Part shown: piece by piece, positions 19,792-32,332 of the stretch
How positions within the stretch are numbered: the stretch's first letter is position 1
How the letters are laid out: every line of letters starts with the position of its first letter
Made by a program: the position numbers and the translations under genes
Notes under the pieces: model-generated
What the model was told of the DNA's origin: nothing
Seen by the model: the letters and a program-made list of their open reading frames with translations, nothing else
Database searches by the model: none
Assembly: GCA_022457065.1 (NCBI GenBank)
Contig: JAJGBQ010000004.1
Span: forward strand, 2,976,001 to 3,040,000
DNA: 64,000 nucleotides
DNA from: Curvularia sp. ZM96
Lineage: Eukaryota > Ascomycota > Dothideomycetes > Pleosporales > Pleosporaceae
Direction: 5' to 3'

Positions 19792-22464
19792 TTAGGCGGG
19801 GGTGCACTGGGAGAACCACGCGTTGTTGACTGTGCACTTGTATCCGCTAACACATGTCGTAGGGCCGGTGTAGCCTTGACCGCCACATCTATCGCAGCGT
19901 AAGCAGGTGTTTAAAAGTAACAACACTACGGTCGCTTACTGTTCCCAGGCTTTGGCTGGGCCAGCACCGCCACCGAGGGCGAGGATCTTAGCAGCGGCGT
20001 GCTCTGCGACTGTGACGATGTACGAGGTAGGGTTGGTGAAGATTTGACTACGTCTGTTAGTTGTGAATTTCAATACAGCAATACATACTTACCCAGGGAA
20101 AATGGAAGCATCAACAACGTGGATGTTCTTGGTTCCGTAGACCTGAGTGTTCAGATCGACAACAGAGGTTCCGCCGTTCAATCCGCTGTCAGTTCCGAGC
20201 TTAGCAGTACCAATCCAGTGATTGGCACGACGCTTGGATGGGGTCTTGGGCAAGCTAGCGACGTAATCTTCGACTGATTGGCCAGGAGCTGGGACCTGGA
20301 ACTCGATCTGTGGGTTCTTCTTGATAGCCTTCATCATGCTCTTGATGCCTGCAATGACTACGTCGGTATCGGCCTGGTTGTTAAGGTATGGCGACTGGCT
20401 GACAACCATGTTCAGAGCACCGTTGATGGACAGGGCGCCTCGTGATGTACTGCCATGGCCGAGGTACTGGCTGATAGTCAGGCTGTGAGTGTCGTTGGCG
20501 CTTGGACCCTCAACACGAGCAGTCCATTGAATGGAGCGATCGATTCCGTCAGATCCCTTAATCATTTCCCAGGCAAGAGGACCGATGTTTGGAGCAGAGG
20601 TAGCGAGGATACCGGAGCGCTTGCTAAGGTACAGGTTCTTGTCAGCCTCAATGGGAGTGTCCCATGCGGCGTAGAAGTCGTAGTTGGAAACATTGGGGTG
20701 GCGGACGACAAGGTCGGTGTTGACGTGGTCGTTCAAGTTCTGACCAACAGGCAGGTTAATCCAGTCGGACTCCTTGATCATGGTCGCGCCATCGCGAGCG
20801 CTGCCCTTGACGATGTTAAGCTGGCTCTTTGGTCCGATACCGCTGCGGAAGAGAAGCTTGGAAGATCCAAAAGCACCAGCGGAAAGAATGACACGGCCAC
20901 CTGGGTTCAGCTTGACGGTACCGCAGTAACCTTTGCCGCCAACACCGCTCTCGAGTTCGACGGCGGTAGCCTCTCCACCAGTGCGGATGACACGACGAGC
21001 CATGGTGTTGGTCCAGAGCTTGAAGTTGGGCCTCTGAAGTGCGGTAACCAGGTAAGTGCCGAGAGGACCTTGCCTCTGAGCATTGTCGTACATGAATGGA
21101 GCGTACGAGTAAGTCCTGTTCTTGAGGCTGGGCTGGTTGTTGGCAACGACGCTCTTCCAGCCATCAGCACCGAGTGCGCCAGAGAGAACATTGAAACCCT
21201 CTTGCTTGTAACGCTTTCCATCCTTTGAAGGAGTATCGGTACCGGGAATACGCTTGAACACACGGTCAATGGCGGGCTTGATATCGGACGATTTCCAGCC
21301 AGCAGGGAATTGGTAGTCAAAGTCAATGTCGACTGGCTTCCACCAAAGCGCAGCGTTGACGGCAGAACCGCCACCAAGGACACAGCCAGCCATCTGGTCA
21401 ATATCAGTGCAGGCAACACCAGCGGAGTCTACCCAGATCTGATTGCAGAGACCAGGGACATCGAAGCGCGTCAGGTTGTTGCTGGTAGCCCAGGCAGGAC
21501 CCATGGTTCCACCGAAGCGAGCAAGGGATGGCGGGCCCTTTTCGAGCAGCAGAACACTCTTGCCAGACTCGGAGAGCTTGTCGGCCACGGGAATACCTCC
21601 AGCACCGCCACCGATGACAATGTAGTCAAAGGTACCGTTGGGAGCCGGGGAGCCCTGGCATCCGGTGGGCTCCGGAGTGCTGGTAGGCTGACCACCAGGA
21701 GATGTGGGTGTAGGAGAAGGAGACGTTCCTGCCAATGCGGCCCACTGAGCGTACTTTGCGTTCCTGGCCGGCGCTACCTGAGCACCGAAGATGCCCTGGC
21801 CCTTGTTGTGCTGAGCCCATGTGCCCGCGTAAACCTTGTCGTGCTGGGCCCATCCGACAACCTGAACCTCGCCGGTCGGCAGTTGGTTGCCCTCGGCACC
21901 TTTCTGATTCCAGACCCAGCAGTTCTTGCAGAGATAGACGAGCTCAAAGCTGCTGTCAGTGACTGAGTGGTAGATTTGGCTCAGAGTCGCATTGCCAGTG
22001 TAGTCTTCAGGGGCAACATAACCACTGGATTGGATTAGTTGAGGAGTCCCAGATCGTGGTAGGAACAAACTAACGGAGCATAGTAGAAGCCAGTCTTGAC
22101 ATCAGTCTTTTCAGGCCAAGCAACGAGAAGAAGGCCGTCGGGCATGCCACCGCGATGACTGAAACCGGACCAACCTTGGCCTGACTTGAGGGAACCTTTC
22201 TGGGAGGAGTTAGCACATGCTATAGCGCAAAATGAACTCTGGTGCTCTTACCATGTAACCAATGTAGTCGTAGTTGTTACCAGTGGTGCTTTCGGGCAGG
22301 GCCATACCCCACTCGAAGCCACCAGCAGTCTCAGCATCGTTGACAACCTGGCGCCAGAACTGGATGCCAGTGGCAGTGTGGGTGAAAGTTTCCTGGGCAT
22401 AGGCCAGGGGAGCAAAAGTAGAAGTCAGCAGCGCAGCCGCCTTTGCGACAGAAGAGCCCTTCAT
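19792..22464 (-). CDS. CDH: Cellobiose dehydrogenase with C-terminal CBM1 (class II, CBM-bearing)
   Basis: Five exons: 22464-22252, 22199-22075, 22024-20093, 20047-19940, 19888-19792; 824 residues, all introns 45-52 nt and in phase. Order: signal peptide (cleavage near AYAQE, residue 23); b-type cytochrome/DOMON domain with the heme-ligand Met in GGM (about residue 90) and ligand His in QHNKGQGIFG (about 185); Ser/Thr/Pro linker (about 210-235); GMC flavodehydrogenase with the FAD motif IVIGGGAGG (about 245) and catalytic His in NHWIGTAKLG; finally a 31-residue CBM1 (CGGQGYTGPTTC ... WFSQCTPA). The secreted enzyme oxidises cellobiose and passes electrons through the heme to lytic polysaccharide monooxygenases. 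Every key element is present, so it should be active. Confidence 0.95.
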
Positions 22465-24618
22465 TTTCAGGAAGGAAGTAAGGAGCGAATGTGAAAGCTG
22501 GTGGGCTGGAGTTCCAGAAGCCAGGGTGCCATTGTGTTATATATACATTTCTTATGTTCGGCCTCGAGCGTGTGGCTGCGTGGGTAGGGTATGGAAATGG
22601 ACGCCAATGGGCCAAGCCACTCCCTCAGGCACACAGGATGGCAAGCGACGGTAGTGGGCCCAGCGAGCTGGCGTGATTGGAGTTGGCAGCATGGCAATTG
22701 GCTGGCGGGCAGTGAATGTGCATTGCCAAGGGCTAGTGCTCGAGGGTAATATGCGCAGCAATCATGGCGACATGGGGGAGGTGATTTATGTAGATTGCCC
22801 TAACGCCGCTACTTTAGCCCGATTAGGTAGCGGGAACACTCCCGCTCTTGTCCTTTCATCACCCACCCCAGACATGCCCGCGGCCCAGTACACACGCATC
22901 ACCAGCCATTGGATTGCCTTCCGCCCGTTGCTCTCTGACCGCGTGCCGGCGCCACTCCCCTCTCGCTACCGGCCCCATGCTCCGTCGAGTTGCCCCAAAT
23001 GAAGGGCCACTCGAGACGGCCAGGCTACTTGGCCTGAGACGCTCCACACAACTGCCCACTGTCAATCTATTATATTGTCACTACGGTCGCTGCGCATATC
23101 GTCATACATCACGCCGTCTCGGTCCTTTCGCTACCCTGCAATTAGGACCGCGTTTTTTCATCTAAATGTCGGCTCTACGCTCCTACAAACTCTCTTTTGG
23201 CTGTGCACGTGCTCCAAGCGCACCACGTGTGCAATAAACCTTCGATTCCATCGGGCGCAAGGCGAATATATTGACGGACGGACATTCCATGACCTCTGTT
23301 GCTTTGTCATGATGAGCAATGGTACCGAGTTTGGCTTCAACCTTCTCTCTGTATACCCGTTCCGCGCTCGGTCGGGTAAGCACTATGCATAACTCGACGG
23401 CATATAGAGAGAATTCGGCCGTTCAGGCAAACTCGTGTCCCGCACTTGGTTAATGTACCCCAGATGTTCCCTAATGCGACTACTCGTTCCGACCAAGTGC
23501 ATGAGTCCTCGCAATTTTGACTGCGATGCACGTTGGCGGCGCAGTAAGTACACCAAAGGGGTGAACAAATCGAGACAACGACTCACGGCACATGTTTGAT
23601 CCGGTCCGATGACTTGGACTGCCTAGTGACATATACTGCTTGTCTTCGCCATGCAAACATGTTTCATGTTTTGGGAACTCCACTTCGTCGAACAACTGTA
23701 TCGTGTTTCACGGCGTCGGACTGTGCTGGCTTGGGGTTAGAATAGGCGCGATTTACGTGCACCTAGTGCCCGCTCCTCTACCTAGCACGGCTCCCAGCAT
23801 ACCATGGCCTGTCTCAGCCTCAACCCGCGTTCCTTGTGCACTTAGCAAGCTGACACCTGTGCTTAAAACGACCTGAGTGCTGGGCGGCACAGTACGCTTG
23901 GTGTCCAGATTGAGACAGGCACTCGATGTTTCTGGATGAACGCGTCATGCTCGTGTCTCGGAACGCCGACAATGTTTTGTTTTGTCAGTGGCGGGCTGTG
24001 TCCACCAGGATGTCCTGATCGCTGTTACAAACGTGTATTTTCCACTCTGTCGGGCCAATGTGCCAGATATATAAACCGACCGTCCCCATGAGACTTAATC
24101 GATAACTGCTCAGCTTCCACTTGTGGCTCCTGTACCAAGGGTATATAGCCATGTGGGAAATATCAATGTACCGATGAGAATACCAGGAACTTTGATTATA
24201 CAGTCCTTCTTCATGCGCGAAGCAGATGCTGTGATGCTATTAATAATATCACAGGTTGTCACTGTAGTATTTCATATCAAATCATACATAATCTCAAATC
24301 AAACACGCTTTTAACCCCAATCTTCCTATTGCACAGTCATCAACCCTCCAACAATGAAAGCACGTCGTTTATGCACCCCGCAAAAGGCGAGGGCCGGTAG
24401 TTGGGTTTAGCCGCGATGGTACCTTGCATCATTGGCCCCCGCCAACCCCAACGCCTCCGCTCTCCTGTTCCTCCACATGCCCCCCTCAGGTTCAGGCAAT
24501 ACGAGACAAGCAAACAGCTGCCCCGTCGGCCTAGCGCAGAACACACAATTGGCTACGACCTTGTCGAGTCGCTGACATTCACTCCCCACACACATCTTAA
24601 CACAAACCACACGAAGCC
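22465..24618. other. 2.1 kb without a supportable gene
   Basis: Upstream region of CDH and of the divergent small gene at 24619. Several frames of 60-110 codons overlap on both strands, but none shows a domain, signal peptide or splice pattern that links them. It is the longest gene-free stretch outside the accessory region. It may hold long CDH regulatory sequence, a noncoding RNA or decayed coding sequence. Confidence 0.45.
22537..22545 (-). promoter_or_regulatory. TATA-like box of cellobiose dehydrogenase
   Basis: The minus strand reads TATATATAA about 75 bp before the CDH start codon, a usual spacing for inducible fungal genes. Confidence 0.5.
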
Positions 24619-25237
24619 ATGCACGACGAACGTGAGTCCTGCTTCATATGCGCAAGCAACATCCCAATGAAAGCACGAGACTAAATACACCACTCTAGAT
24701 CCCCACCCCCTCCTCGCCCAAGTCCCTCTAACCGTATCCCCCTTCCTCTCTCTCCCGACCGCAATCCCCCTCCCCTATTCCTACAAAACGCTCCCATCTA
24801 CGCTACCCCCCAGCATACTATCACCTCCGGCCCACACACAAAACGACTCGTCGCCTGCGCCGCAACAAGACGACGGCGCACAAAAACCCGCATACGTAAT
24901 GTCCGCCTCGGGGACGTCGGCGCACCCAGACCAGATACTATCGTCGTGCGTAGCGCTGCAAGCGCATCTGAAGCAGCTCGAGGAAGACGCGCGCAGGGTG
25001 CTGGGGGAGTGGGAGGACAGGAGACGGGCGGAGGATCTGGCGGAGAAGAGGAGGGTGGCACCGGGATGGCTGGATAGTGGGGTGCACATACTCAAGCCGG
25101 AGATTGTGGGTGAGCAAGGCGGTGCCAAAGGGGAGAAGAAGGAAGAAACAAGTTTGATGGATTTGGATCCGCAGGCGGAACAAAAAGCAAAAGAGGGCGA
25201 GGAGCTGGATAGGGTGTTTGGCGGACTCAAGGTTTGA
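24619..25237 (+). CDS. Small conserved-looking protein of unknown function
   Basis: Two exons, 24619-24631 (only 13 nt) and 24699-25237, give 183 residues. The intron has GTGAGT and CTCTAG ends, and the splice completes codon His5, opening the frame MHDEHPHPLLAQVPL. The first half is Pro/Leu/Ser-rich; the second is a charged helix (QILSSCVALQAHLKQLEEDARRV begins it, about residues 77-120) followed by RRVAPGWLDSG, a motif-like patch I cannot assign, and an acidic tail. No signal peptide or membrane segment. It converges on the septin gene. Confidence 0.6.
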
Positions 25238-25552
25238 TGAGGTGCCTTGCCTTACAGCTGCGTTATACATCACATACCCGTTCACAAGAAGAACAAGATT
25301 ACTGGGCACAAGAAAATTAATACCAGATTGTAAACAACTATAAGCTATGACATGCCAGTTTTAGCCCAGGTCCAGTGCCACATGTGCCTACAGCGAAAAC
25401 CCCCCCATCGCGACACGACATTACAGACATATGACAACCAAACACACGGAAACAGAAGGGGAATCTTGAAGGAGGAAGAATTTCGGGACCCTGACAATGA
25501 CTGCCGCGCCCAACTCGGCAAACTCGCAACAACCGCACGACGCACCACCCCT
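25238..25552. other. Intergenic, tail-to-tail
   Basis: 3' ends of the small unknown gene and the septin gene meet here. Nothing further is seen. Confidence 0.5.
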
Positions 25553-26958
25553 TTAGCGGCGGCCGTGCGAGCGGTTGACGCTGCCCTGGAGCGCATCCAC
25601 CTCGCTCTCAAGACGCTTAATCTCTGCGTGGCTGGCCTCGAGGTCCTTGTTCAGGCGGTCGCGCTCAGCAATAAGCTTTTGCTCCCATTGTCGGAAGCGC
25701 TGTTCCTCCACCTTGACCTGCTCAGTAAAGCGCTTGCGGAGGGCCTCTTCCTCTTCCTTGAACTTCGGGTTGTCCAGCTTCCTTGGGCGGGCCTCGCCAA
25801 ACTTCCTCGTCTCCATCTGGCCCGCTCGGTACGCCTCGTAGTGGTTCTCCTCGGTCGTGTGGATGAGGTCGAGCATGTGGGTTCGGATGAGGATGGCGCG
25901 GAGCTTCTTGAAGTCGCAGTGCTCCTCGTTCTCGACTTCGGCAACACCCCAGGCATATTGTCGGCCCTTGACGGTGCGGCCATCGTTGGTCTGGACGTCC
26001 TTTTCGGAGCCGATGACGGAGAAGGGCATGGCGTCGATGAGGCTGCGAGCGTGCTGCATGGCGGCAGCGTCGTCATCCTCTAGTGGGGGAGTGTAGATCT
26101 TGATGCCTTGAGCATCGATGACCTGGCGCACCTGCAAGCAGTCAGCATGTGGTTACGTGGAGAATCAGAGGTAGCAAACGTACCCTCATCTTGAACCTGG
26201 CAAGGTCCGTAGGGCTCAGTGTGTCGGCCTTGGCAACAACAGGAATCAGGTTGACGCGTGTGCAGAGCTTCTTCATGACCTCGATGTCGAGGGGCTTCAG
26301 GGTGTGGCCTGTGGGGCGGATGAAGTACAGACAGGCGTGAACACGGAGGTCGATCTTGTCAGTGCGGCGTGGTTGCTGCTCCTGCAACATGTACGACTCG
26401 TGCTGGTCGTCGAGGAACTCAATAATGGGCTGCCACGAGTCGCGGTTGTTGACATAGTCACCAAAGCCAGGCGTGTCGATGACGGTAAGGCGGACTGCCA
26501 GAGTTAGTTTGGGGGAACCAAGCCATGCAGCGGGACAGTGTGCCTACCCTTGAAGAACTTCTCCTCGAGCTCTGCCTTTGTGATTTCAATCTCGACTGTC
26601 TTGTCCATCTGCTTGTGGTGTCGTCGCTTGTGGTCGGCGTAGTTCTTGATCGTGGTGGAGAAGAGGGTGTTGATGAAGGTCGTCTTTCCGAGGCCAGACT
26701 CTCCAGCAACCTGGGCCAGTCAGATGCTGTAGCAGATGAAGACGGGACGGAAACCTACCATGATGGTGAAGGCAGCACCACGCTTGGCGACAATCTTGTG
26801 CCTGTCCTACGTTAGGCTTGACACTGCGTGTCCGGTGGAGAGACCGTACCTCTGGTTGGGGAGCTGGACAACATGTTAGCAAACAACAAGCATTCGACAG
26901 GGAGATAGGAATGCAGACGTACATTGGCAATGCCAATTGGGGACGCGGACTCGGCCAT
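25553..26958 (-). CDS. CDC12: Septin, CDC12 orthologue (AspC type)
   Basis: Six exons: 26958-26923, 26863-26850, 26801-26759, 26710-26548, 26494-26184, 26131-25553; 381 residues. Exon 2 is a 14-nt micro-exon coding LPNQR. The N-terminus SPIGIANLPNQRHKIV and the segment EFLDDQHESYMLQEQQP match Cdc12 rather than Cdc3, Cdc10 or Cdc11. GTPase motifs: P-loop GESGLGKTT, switch DTPGFGD, AKADTLSP (G4). The C-terminal coiled coil (FTEQVKVEEQRFRQWEQKL onward, about residues 325-375) is present. It assembles with other septins into rods at septa and hyphal tips. It is divergent from PWP2 with 396 bp between starts. Confidence 0.95.
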
Positions 26959-27354
26959 GGTTGGTGTGGTGAAGTGCTGGCGTATGTGTATGTATACGGG
27001 GAAAGGGTCTACGGGGACGTGTTAGCAGAAGTGGCTCGACATAGCATGGCCCAATGCAGGCCAATATACGGAAGTGTGTACATACAGACAGGGGATTCCG
27101 CGACGGGGCAGCTGAGGGGCGAGTGGAACGGGAGAAGCGCAGAGGAAGCGTCGGGGTGGTGGTGTTGGACAATTTGGGCTGGGTCCCCTTTCTGCGAGAG
27201 TCGCTCGGTCGGCAGGCACGGGCCCCTGGGACGGTGACAGGGATGTGCGCCTGTACCACTAGCGCGTTCTGGTGGAGATCCGAGCTTGGAAAAAGTTCAC
27301 GACGCCATTCCCCCACAGCGACGCCATGTTCTTGCTGTCTTGCGCCATTTGAAC
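26959..27354. promoter_or_regulatory. Shared divergent promoter region, septin CDC12 / PWP2
   Basis: 396 bp separate two head-to-head housekeeping start codons. No TATA box stands out. Overlapping frames here have no family features. Confidence 0.45.
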
Positions 27355-30131
27355 ATGAAGACGGATTTCCAGGTGCGTGCGCATGCCCTTCCACATGTCA
27401 GGATCTATGTCGCTAACGGAAAATAGTTCTCCAACCTGCTGGGCACTGTCTACAGCAGAGGCAACCTGCTCTTTACACCCGATGGCACATGTCTGCTGTC
27501 GCCCGTGGGCAATCGGGTCACTGTCTTTGACCTCGTAAAGTATGCGATAATAAACCAGTTGTATCTTCATTTGCAAGTCATTGACAACCTCCCAGCTCCA
27601 AATCGCATACCCTTCCCTTTTCCCATCGTAAGAACATCGTTCGCCTCGCACTCAATCCCCGAGGAAATCTTCTCCTCTCCGTCGACCAAGACGGTCGCGC
27701 AATCCTCACCAATGTTCCCCGCCGCATCGTTCTCTACCACTTTTCACTGCGCGGAGAAGTCACTGCGCTCGCATTTTCGCCGTCAGGTCGACATTTTGCC
27801 GTAGGCTTGGGACGGCAGATTGAAGTATGGCACACACCTTCGACGCCAGACGTCGCTGAGGGCGACTTGGAGTTTGCGCCCTTTGTGCGACACCGAATCT
27901 ACACCGGACACTACAATAACGTCCAAAGCATAGAGTGGTCCAGCGACTCGCGCTTCTTCCTGAGCGCATCCAAGGATATGACGGCACGGATATGGAGTCT
28001 TGATCAGGAAGAAGGACATGCGCAAACTACGCTGAGCGGTCACCGACAAGACGTCGTCGGCGCATGGTTCTCCAAGGACCAGGAGACCATCTACACCGTG
28101 AGCAAAGATGGCGCTCTCTTCACGTGGAAGTATATGCTTCGCTACGATGCGCCCGAAGACGCCGATGAGGACGACGACGACAATCTCCAGTGGGGCATTG
28201 CCGAGCGACACTTTTTCCACCAGAACAACGCCCACGTCACCTGCGCCAGCTTCCACCCCGAGTCAAAGCTTCTCGTCACTGGCTTCTCCCACGGCATCTT
28301 CTTCATCCACGAGTTACCCGACTTCGCCCAGATATCCAGCCTCAGCATCTCGCAAAATGACATCGACTATGTGGCCATCAACAAAACGGGTGAGTGGCTC
28401 GCATTCGGTGCATCCAAGCTCGGACAGCTGCTTGTTTGGGAGTGGCAATCCGAGTCGTACATCTTGAAGCAGCAAGGTCACTTTGACTCCATGAACACCA
28501 TCACCTACTCTCCAGACGGTCAACGGATCATAACAGCGGCAGATGATGGGAAAATCAAGGTGTGGGATGTCAACTCGGGCTTCTGCATCGTCACATTCAC
28601 AGAGCACATGGGCGGAGTAACAGCTTGCGAGTTTGCAAAGAAGGGCAATGTCCTTTTCACAGCCAGTCTTGATGGCTCGGTCCGCGCATGGGATCTACAC
28701 CGATACCGGAATTTCCGTACATTTACTGCGCCATCAAGACTGTCTTTTTCCTCGCTAGCTGTCGATCCGAGCGGTGAGGTGGTTTGCGCCGGGTCCATCG
28801 ACTCATTCGACATCCACATCTGGTCTGTTCAGACCGGGCAGCTACTCGATCGGCTGTCGGGCCACGAAGGCCCTGTATCATCTCTTTCGTTTTCCCCAGA
28901 TGCAGGTACACTAGTGAGTGGAAGCTGGGACAGGACCGTGCGCGTTTGGAACATCTTTGCTCGTACCCAGACAAGTGAGCCGCTCCAGCTCATGGCCGAT
29001 GTCCTTTGCGTAGCTTTCCGCCCAGACTCAAAGCAAATAGCAGTTACAACACTCGATGGCCAGCTGACCTTCTGGAACGTTTCCGATGCTGCACAAGAGA
29101 GTGGTGTCGACGCGCGACGGGATGTGTCTGGTGGGCGCAAAATGTCCGACAGACGGACAGCAGCCAACGTCGCCGGCACCAAGGCCTTTTCGTCTGTCAA
29201 GTACAGCGCAGACGGTACCTGCGTCTTGGCGGGCGGCAACAGCAAGTACATCTGCTTATACGATGTTCAGTCAGGTGCTCTGCTCAAGAAGTTTACCGTT
29301 TCTGTCAACTTGTCTTTGGATGGTACACAAGAGTTCTTGAACAGCAAACTTCTCACGGAGGCCGGCCCAGAGGGCCTTATCGATGACCAAGGTGAAGCGT
29401 CAGATCTTGAGGATCGCCGGGACACCACCCTTCCTGGTGCTCAAAAAGGCATTGGAGCAAGGCGAACACGACCTGAAGTCCGTGTGCCAGATCTCGGTTT
29501 CTCACCCACTGGTCGTGCATTCTGTGCCGCTTCTACTGAAGGCTTGCTCATTTACTCACTCGACAACACCTTCCAATTCGATCCATTCGATCTTGACATC
29601 AGCGTCACGCCATCTACCACTCTCGATACACTTGCACAAAAAGACTATCTCAAGGCGCTAGTGATGGCCTTCCGATTGAATGAACGCAATCTTATCCGTC
29701 GCGTCTACGAAGCTACCCCAGTCACTGATATTCCGCTCGTAGTCAAGGAACTTCCTTCCGTCTATCTTGGTCGACTTCTACGTTTCGTCGCACATCAAGC
29801 CGACGAGTCCCCACATTTGGAGTTCAACTTGGTGTGGATAGAATCACTGCTCAGTAAGCACGGACGTTGGATGAAGGAGCACAAGGGCGGCCTCGAAGCC
29901 GAGCTGCGAAGTGTAGAGAAGGCGGTCAGAAGGATCCAGGCCGAACTTGCCAGGTTAGCAGACGACAACATTTACCGGATTGAATATTTACTTTCCCAAC
30001 CTGTGGGAAAGAAGGAAAACACAGCACTTGCTATTGATTTCGGCGTTAAGGAAATAGAAAATGGAGTCGTAGATGAAGAGATGGAGGATAGCGACAGTGA
30101 GGATGGTGGATGGCTGGGTTTTGAAGAATGA
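27355..30131 (+). CDS. PWP2: PWP2, WD-repeat component of the U3 snoRNP/SSU processome
   Basis: Three exons: 27355-27372 (18 nt, MKTDFQ), 27427-27539, 27596-30131; 888 residues. The N-terminus MKTDFQFSNLLGTVY and the joined segment SHRKNIVRLALN match the Pwp2 family closely. Two WD40 beta-propellers fill about residues 10-640 (for example LSGHRQDVVGAWFS, TGEWLAFGASKLGQLLVWEW, LSGHEGPVSSLSFSPD, VSGSWDRTVRVW). The C-terminal Utp12-type helical domain (about 690-830) mediates UTP-B assembly, and the tail is acidic. Role: 18S pre-rRNA processing in the nucleolus. Confidence 0.95.
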
Positions 30132-30446
30132 TACCATTTGTACGAATACGACTATTTATGAGCAGCTTTCGATATTTCAAAGCTTCGCAGCTCCCTCCCA
30201 ACACACAACAGCGCTTGCTTTCCTTTCCTGGTTGGAGCTACCTGGTCTCGGCGAAGTTGTGGAAACAGCACATCCTTTGCTGCAGTGGGGAAGTCACAAT
30301 TGAACGCTGTTTACCTGCCTAAGTCCATTCCTTTCAATCACATATATCTGGTTCTTCTGCTTGAACCCCTTCTCAGTTGCAAATCGTTTTTCTCCCATCG
30401 CTATATTGCTACACGGAGCAGCTGTTCTGCACCACTGCCTATCGCT
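30132..30446. other. Intergenic
   Basis: 3' flank of PWP2 and promoter of the gene starting at 30447. An open frame runs through it in phase with the next gene but has no ATG. Confidence 0.45.
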
Positions 30447-31367
30447 ATGGACAACGACATCGATATGAATCTCGCGCTGCTTCGGATCCTTGAGACGGAA
30501 GACGAGGGTACAACCAAGGTTGTGAAGAACATAAGATCACTGGATTCTGCGGTCATGGAGATTAAATCGGATACTCCTATGCGTCGGTCGCTCGAGGCTC
30601 ACGCTTTATCTGCCAGTCAGCCGTCTTCGCCTGTGAGGAGAAATGCTTCGATCAGTCCGTCGATCCAAACACTACTGGAGTCCGCCGCTACCATATCTCG
30701 ATTTATACCTAATAAGCCTCGGTCTCTATCTGAAGCCGACGTACAAAAGGCAGTGAAAGATGCCTCTCTTCTAAAATCACGGCTTCCTTCGGACATCATT
30801 GTCCGGGATTTTGCTTCCAAACGCTCCTCTTCGTTCTCATCTTCCAGGGTCAATGTGCCAACTCCAATACTGATTGCCCTTCGAAACCGCAAGAGCCGAC
30901 CATTCTCTTCAGCCAGTCGCATAGTCCCCATCCGTACGCAGGAGCTAGTCCAGCTGAAAAGCACCCTGGCACGCCTGTCCGTCGACTCGACATTGCCCGC
31001 AGATCTCTCTCCCAAACATGTGGGAAATCATCCCATACCCTATACCATGCCCTCGACCACCGACCTGGCCAAAATTCTGCATCCCACCCTCGTTGAAGCC
31101 ATCCAGTCCTCAACTTACCTAACTCTCGTTCCCAGAGACAAGCGCTGCTTCTGCTCCCTTGTCCTCTACGAGATACAGCGCCGCGTATCCGACATCCGGC
31201 TCGACATCCACGGACCCAGGGACCACGCTCACTTACAATCGCAACTGCGCAGTATCCTGACTGACAACGAGGCTGTAGCGAACAAGCTCCTGGCCCTGTA
31301 CGGTGACGCGTTGAGGCTGCATGCGCACGCTCGCATGAATGCTCGGCCGATGCGGTTGAACTCCTAG
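30447..31367 (+). CDS. Unrecognised protein, 306 residues
   Basis: A single exon from ATG 30447, the first in its frame, beginning MDNDIDMNLALLRIL. I do not recognise a domain. It is Ser/Arg-rich in the middle (RKSRPFSSASR) and helical at both ends (LHPTLVEAIQSSTYL, EIQRRVSDIRLDIH). No signal peptide or membrane segment. It follows PWP2 on the same strand, but nothing links them functionally. Confidence 0.55.
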   Translation: MDNDIDMNLALLRILETEDEGTTKVVKNIRSLDSAVMEIKSDTPMRRSLEAHALSASQPSSPVRRNASISPSIQTLLESAATISRFIPNKPRSLSEADVQKAVKDASLLKSRLPSDIIVRDFASKRSSSFSSSRVNVPTPILIALRNRKSRPFSSASRIVPIRTQELVQLKSTLARLSVDSTLPADLSPKHVGNHPIPYTMPSTTDLAKILHPTLVEAIQSSTYLTLVPRDKRCFCSLVLYEIQRRVSDIRLDIHGPRDHAHLQSQLRSILTDNEAVANKLLALYGDALRLHAHARMNARPMRLNS

Positions 31368-32332
31368 GCGGAGATTGTCGGGATGATGGTAGAAGATGTG
31401 TTTACGCTTGGTCGACACCCTATTTTCGATCTGGCTAAGGATATAGATGGACAGCGTGAAGGGTCCAGTGTGTCTGGCAATGAGGAGGTGCAAGTCGGAC
31501 AGGAAAGCAGAAAAGAGGTGAGTGTGAGAAGTGGGAAGACATCTGTGACAAGGAGGGGAAGGCTCGGCAGGTTCAAGTATAAGGGAAAGAAGAGGGTGTT
31601 TTGCTCAAAGGTGAAGAGGTGGGACTTCACCGCTTAGACTTCGTGGCGTGGAGCTACTATTCCAGCGTTGAATTTTGGTTTTTGAGGCGCGTTGAGAGAA
31701 GGTGGTACATGAGTTAGGTTTTTCGATGCGTTTTCATGGCGCAGGTATGCTGCATCTCTTTTATCACTTCACCGCTAGGACAATCACTAGGTTTCAAGAA
31801 AATCAATTGGCAACTCATACTCTCTTTGTTCGTGTTTTTGACTACGATGCGCCACTGATATGCATCTGCGCAAATAGTACCGCATAAACAATTGTTGAGG
31901 TCCAAAATCGATGCGAGAGATCATTGTCTTACAACTGCTGCGAGTGAACTGGAATTTTCGAACACTGAAATAGTGAGGATTACCACTGTGTAGTCATGGT
32001 AATCAAACTTCCAAAATGAGAACAGGTGTAGCCTAGTAGAATGAGAAGCGTGAGCGTACCCTGTTTCGCAGTCGGGATTTAACATCCTGCAACATGTGGT
32101 ACAGAGCTATTCATTGAGTCCTTCTTACAAGGCAGTTGAACACCAACATACCTTAATAGATCAAAACTGGATATGAAGGTGAAAGAGTTTGTTTGGAGAG
32201 GTCAGTTTGAACACATTGCTTCTTGCTGTGTACTATTGACTCATTTTGCAACACTGGGACAAAGTGTACACGTTATATGATGAAAATGGTTGTTTTGGAT
32301 TTTGAATAATCTTACACATGGAAAACTTTCGT
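31368..32332. other. Intergenic, about 1 kb
   Basis: A plus-strand frame of 84 codons at 31383-31637, basic at its end, begins 16 nt after the preceding stop. It could be an unspliced extension of that gene, but no splice pair joins them, so I leave it unannotated. The rest is A/T-rich without features. Confidence 0.4.

Noticed and set aside
20455..21966. Long plus-strand open frames (257 and 218 codons) opposite cellobiose dehydrogenase
   Set aside because: They lie antisense to strongly conserved CDH coding sequence and have no ATG-domain logic; they reflect codon bias on the other strand.
25352..26083. A 243-codon plus-strand frame opposite septin
   Set aside because: Leucine/alanine-rich antisense reading of the septin coiled coil and GTPase region.
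31383..31637. 84-codon plus-strand frame just after the 30447-31367 gene
   Set aside because: Open and basic, but with no splice pair joining it and no recognisable features; too weak to call.
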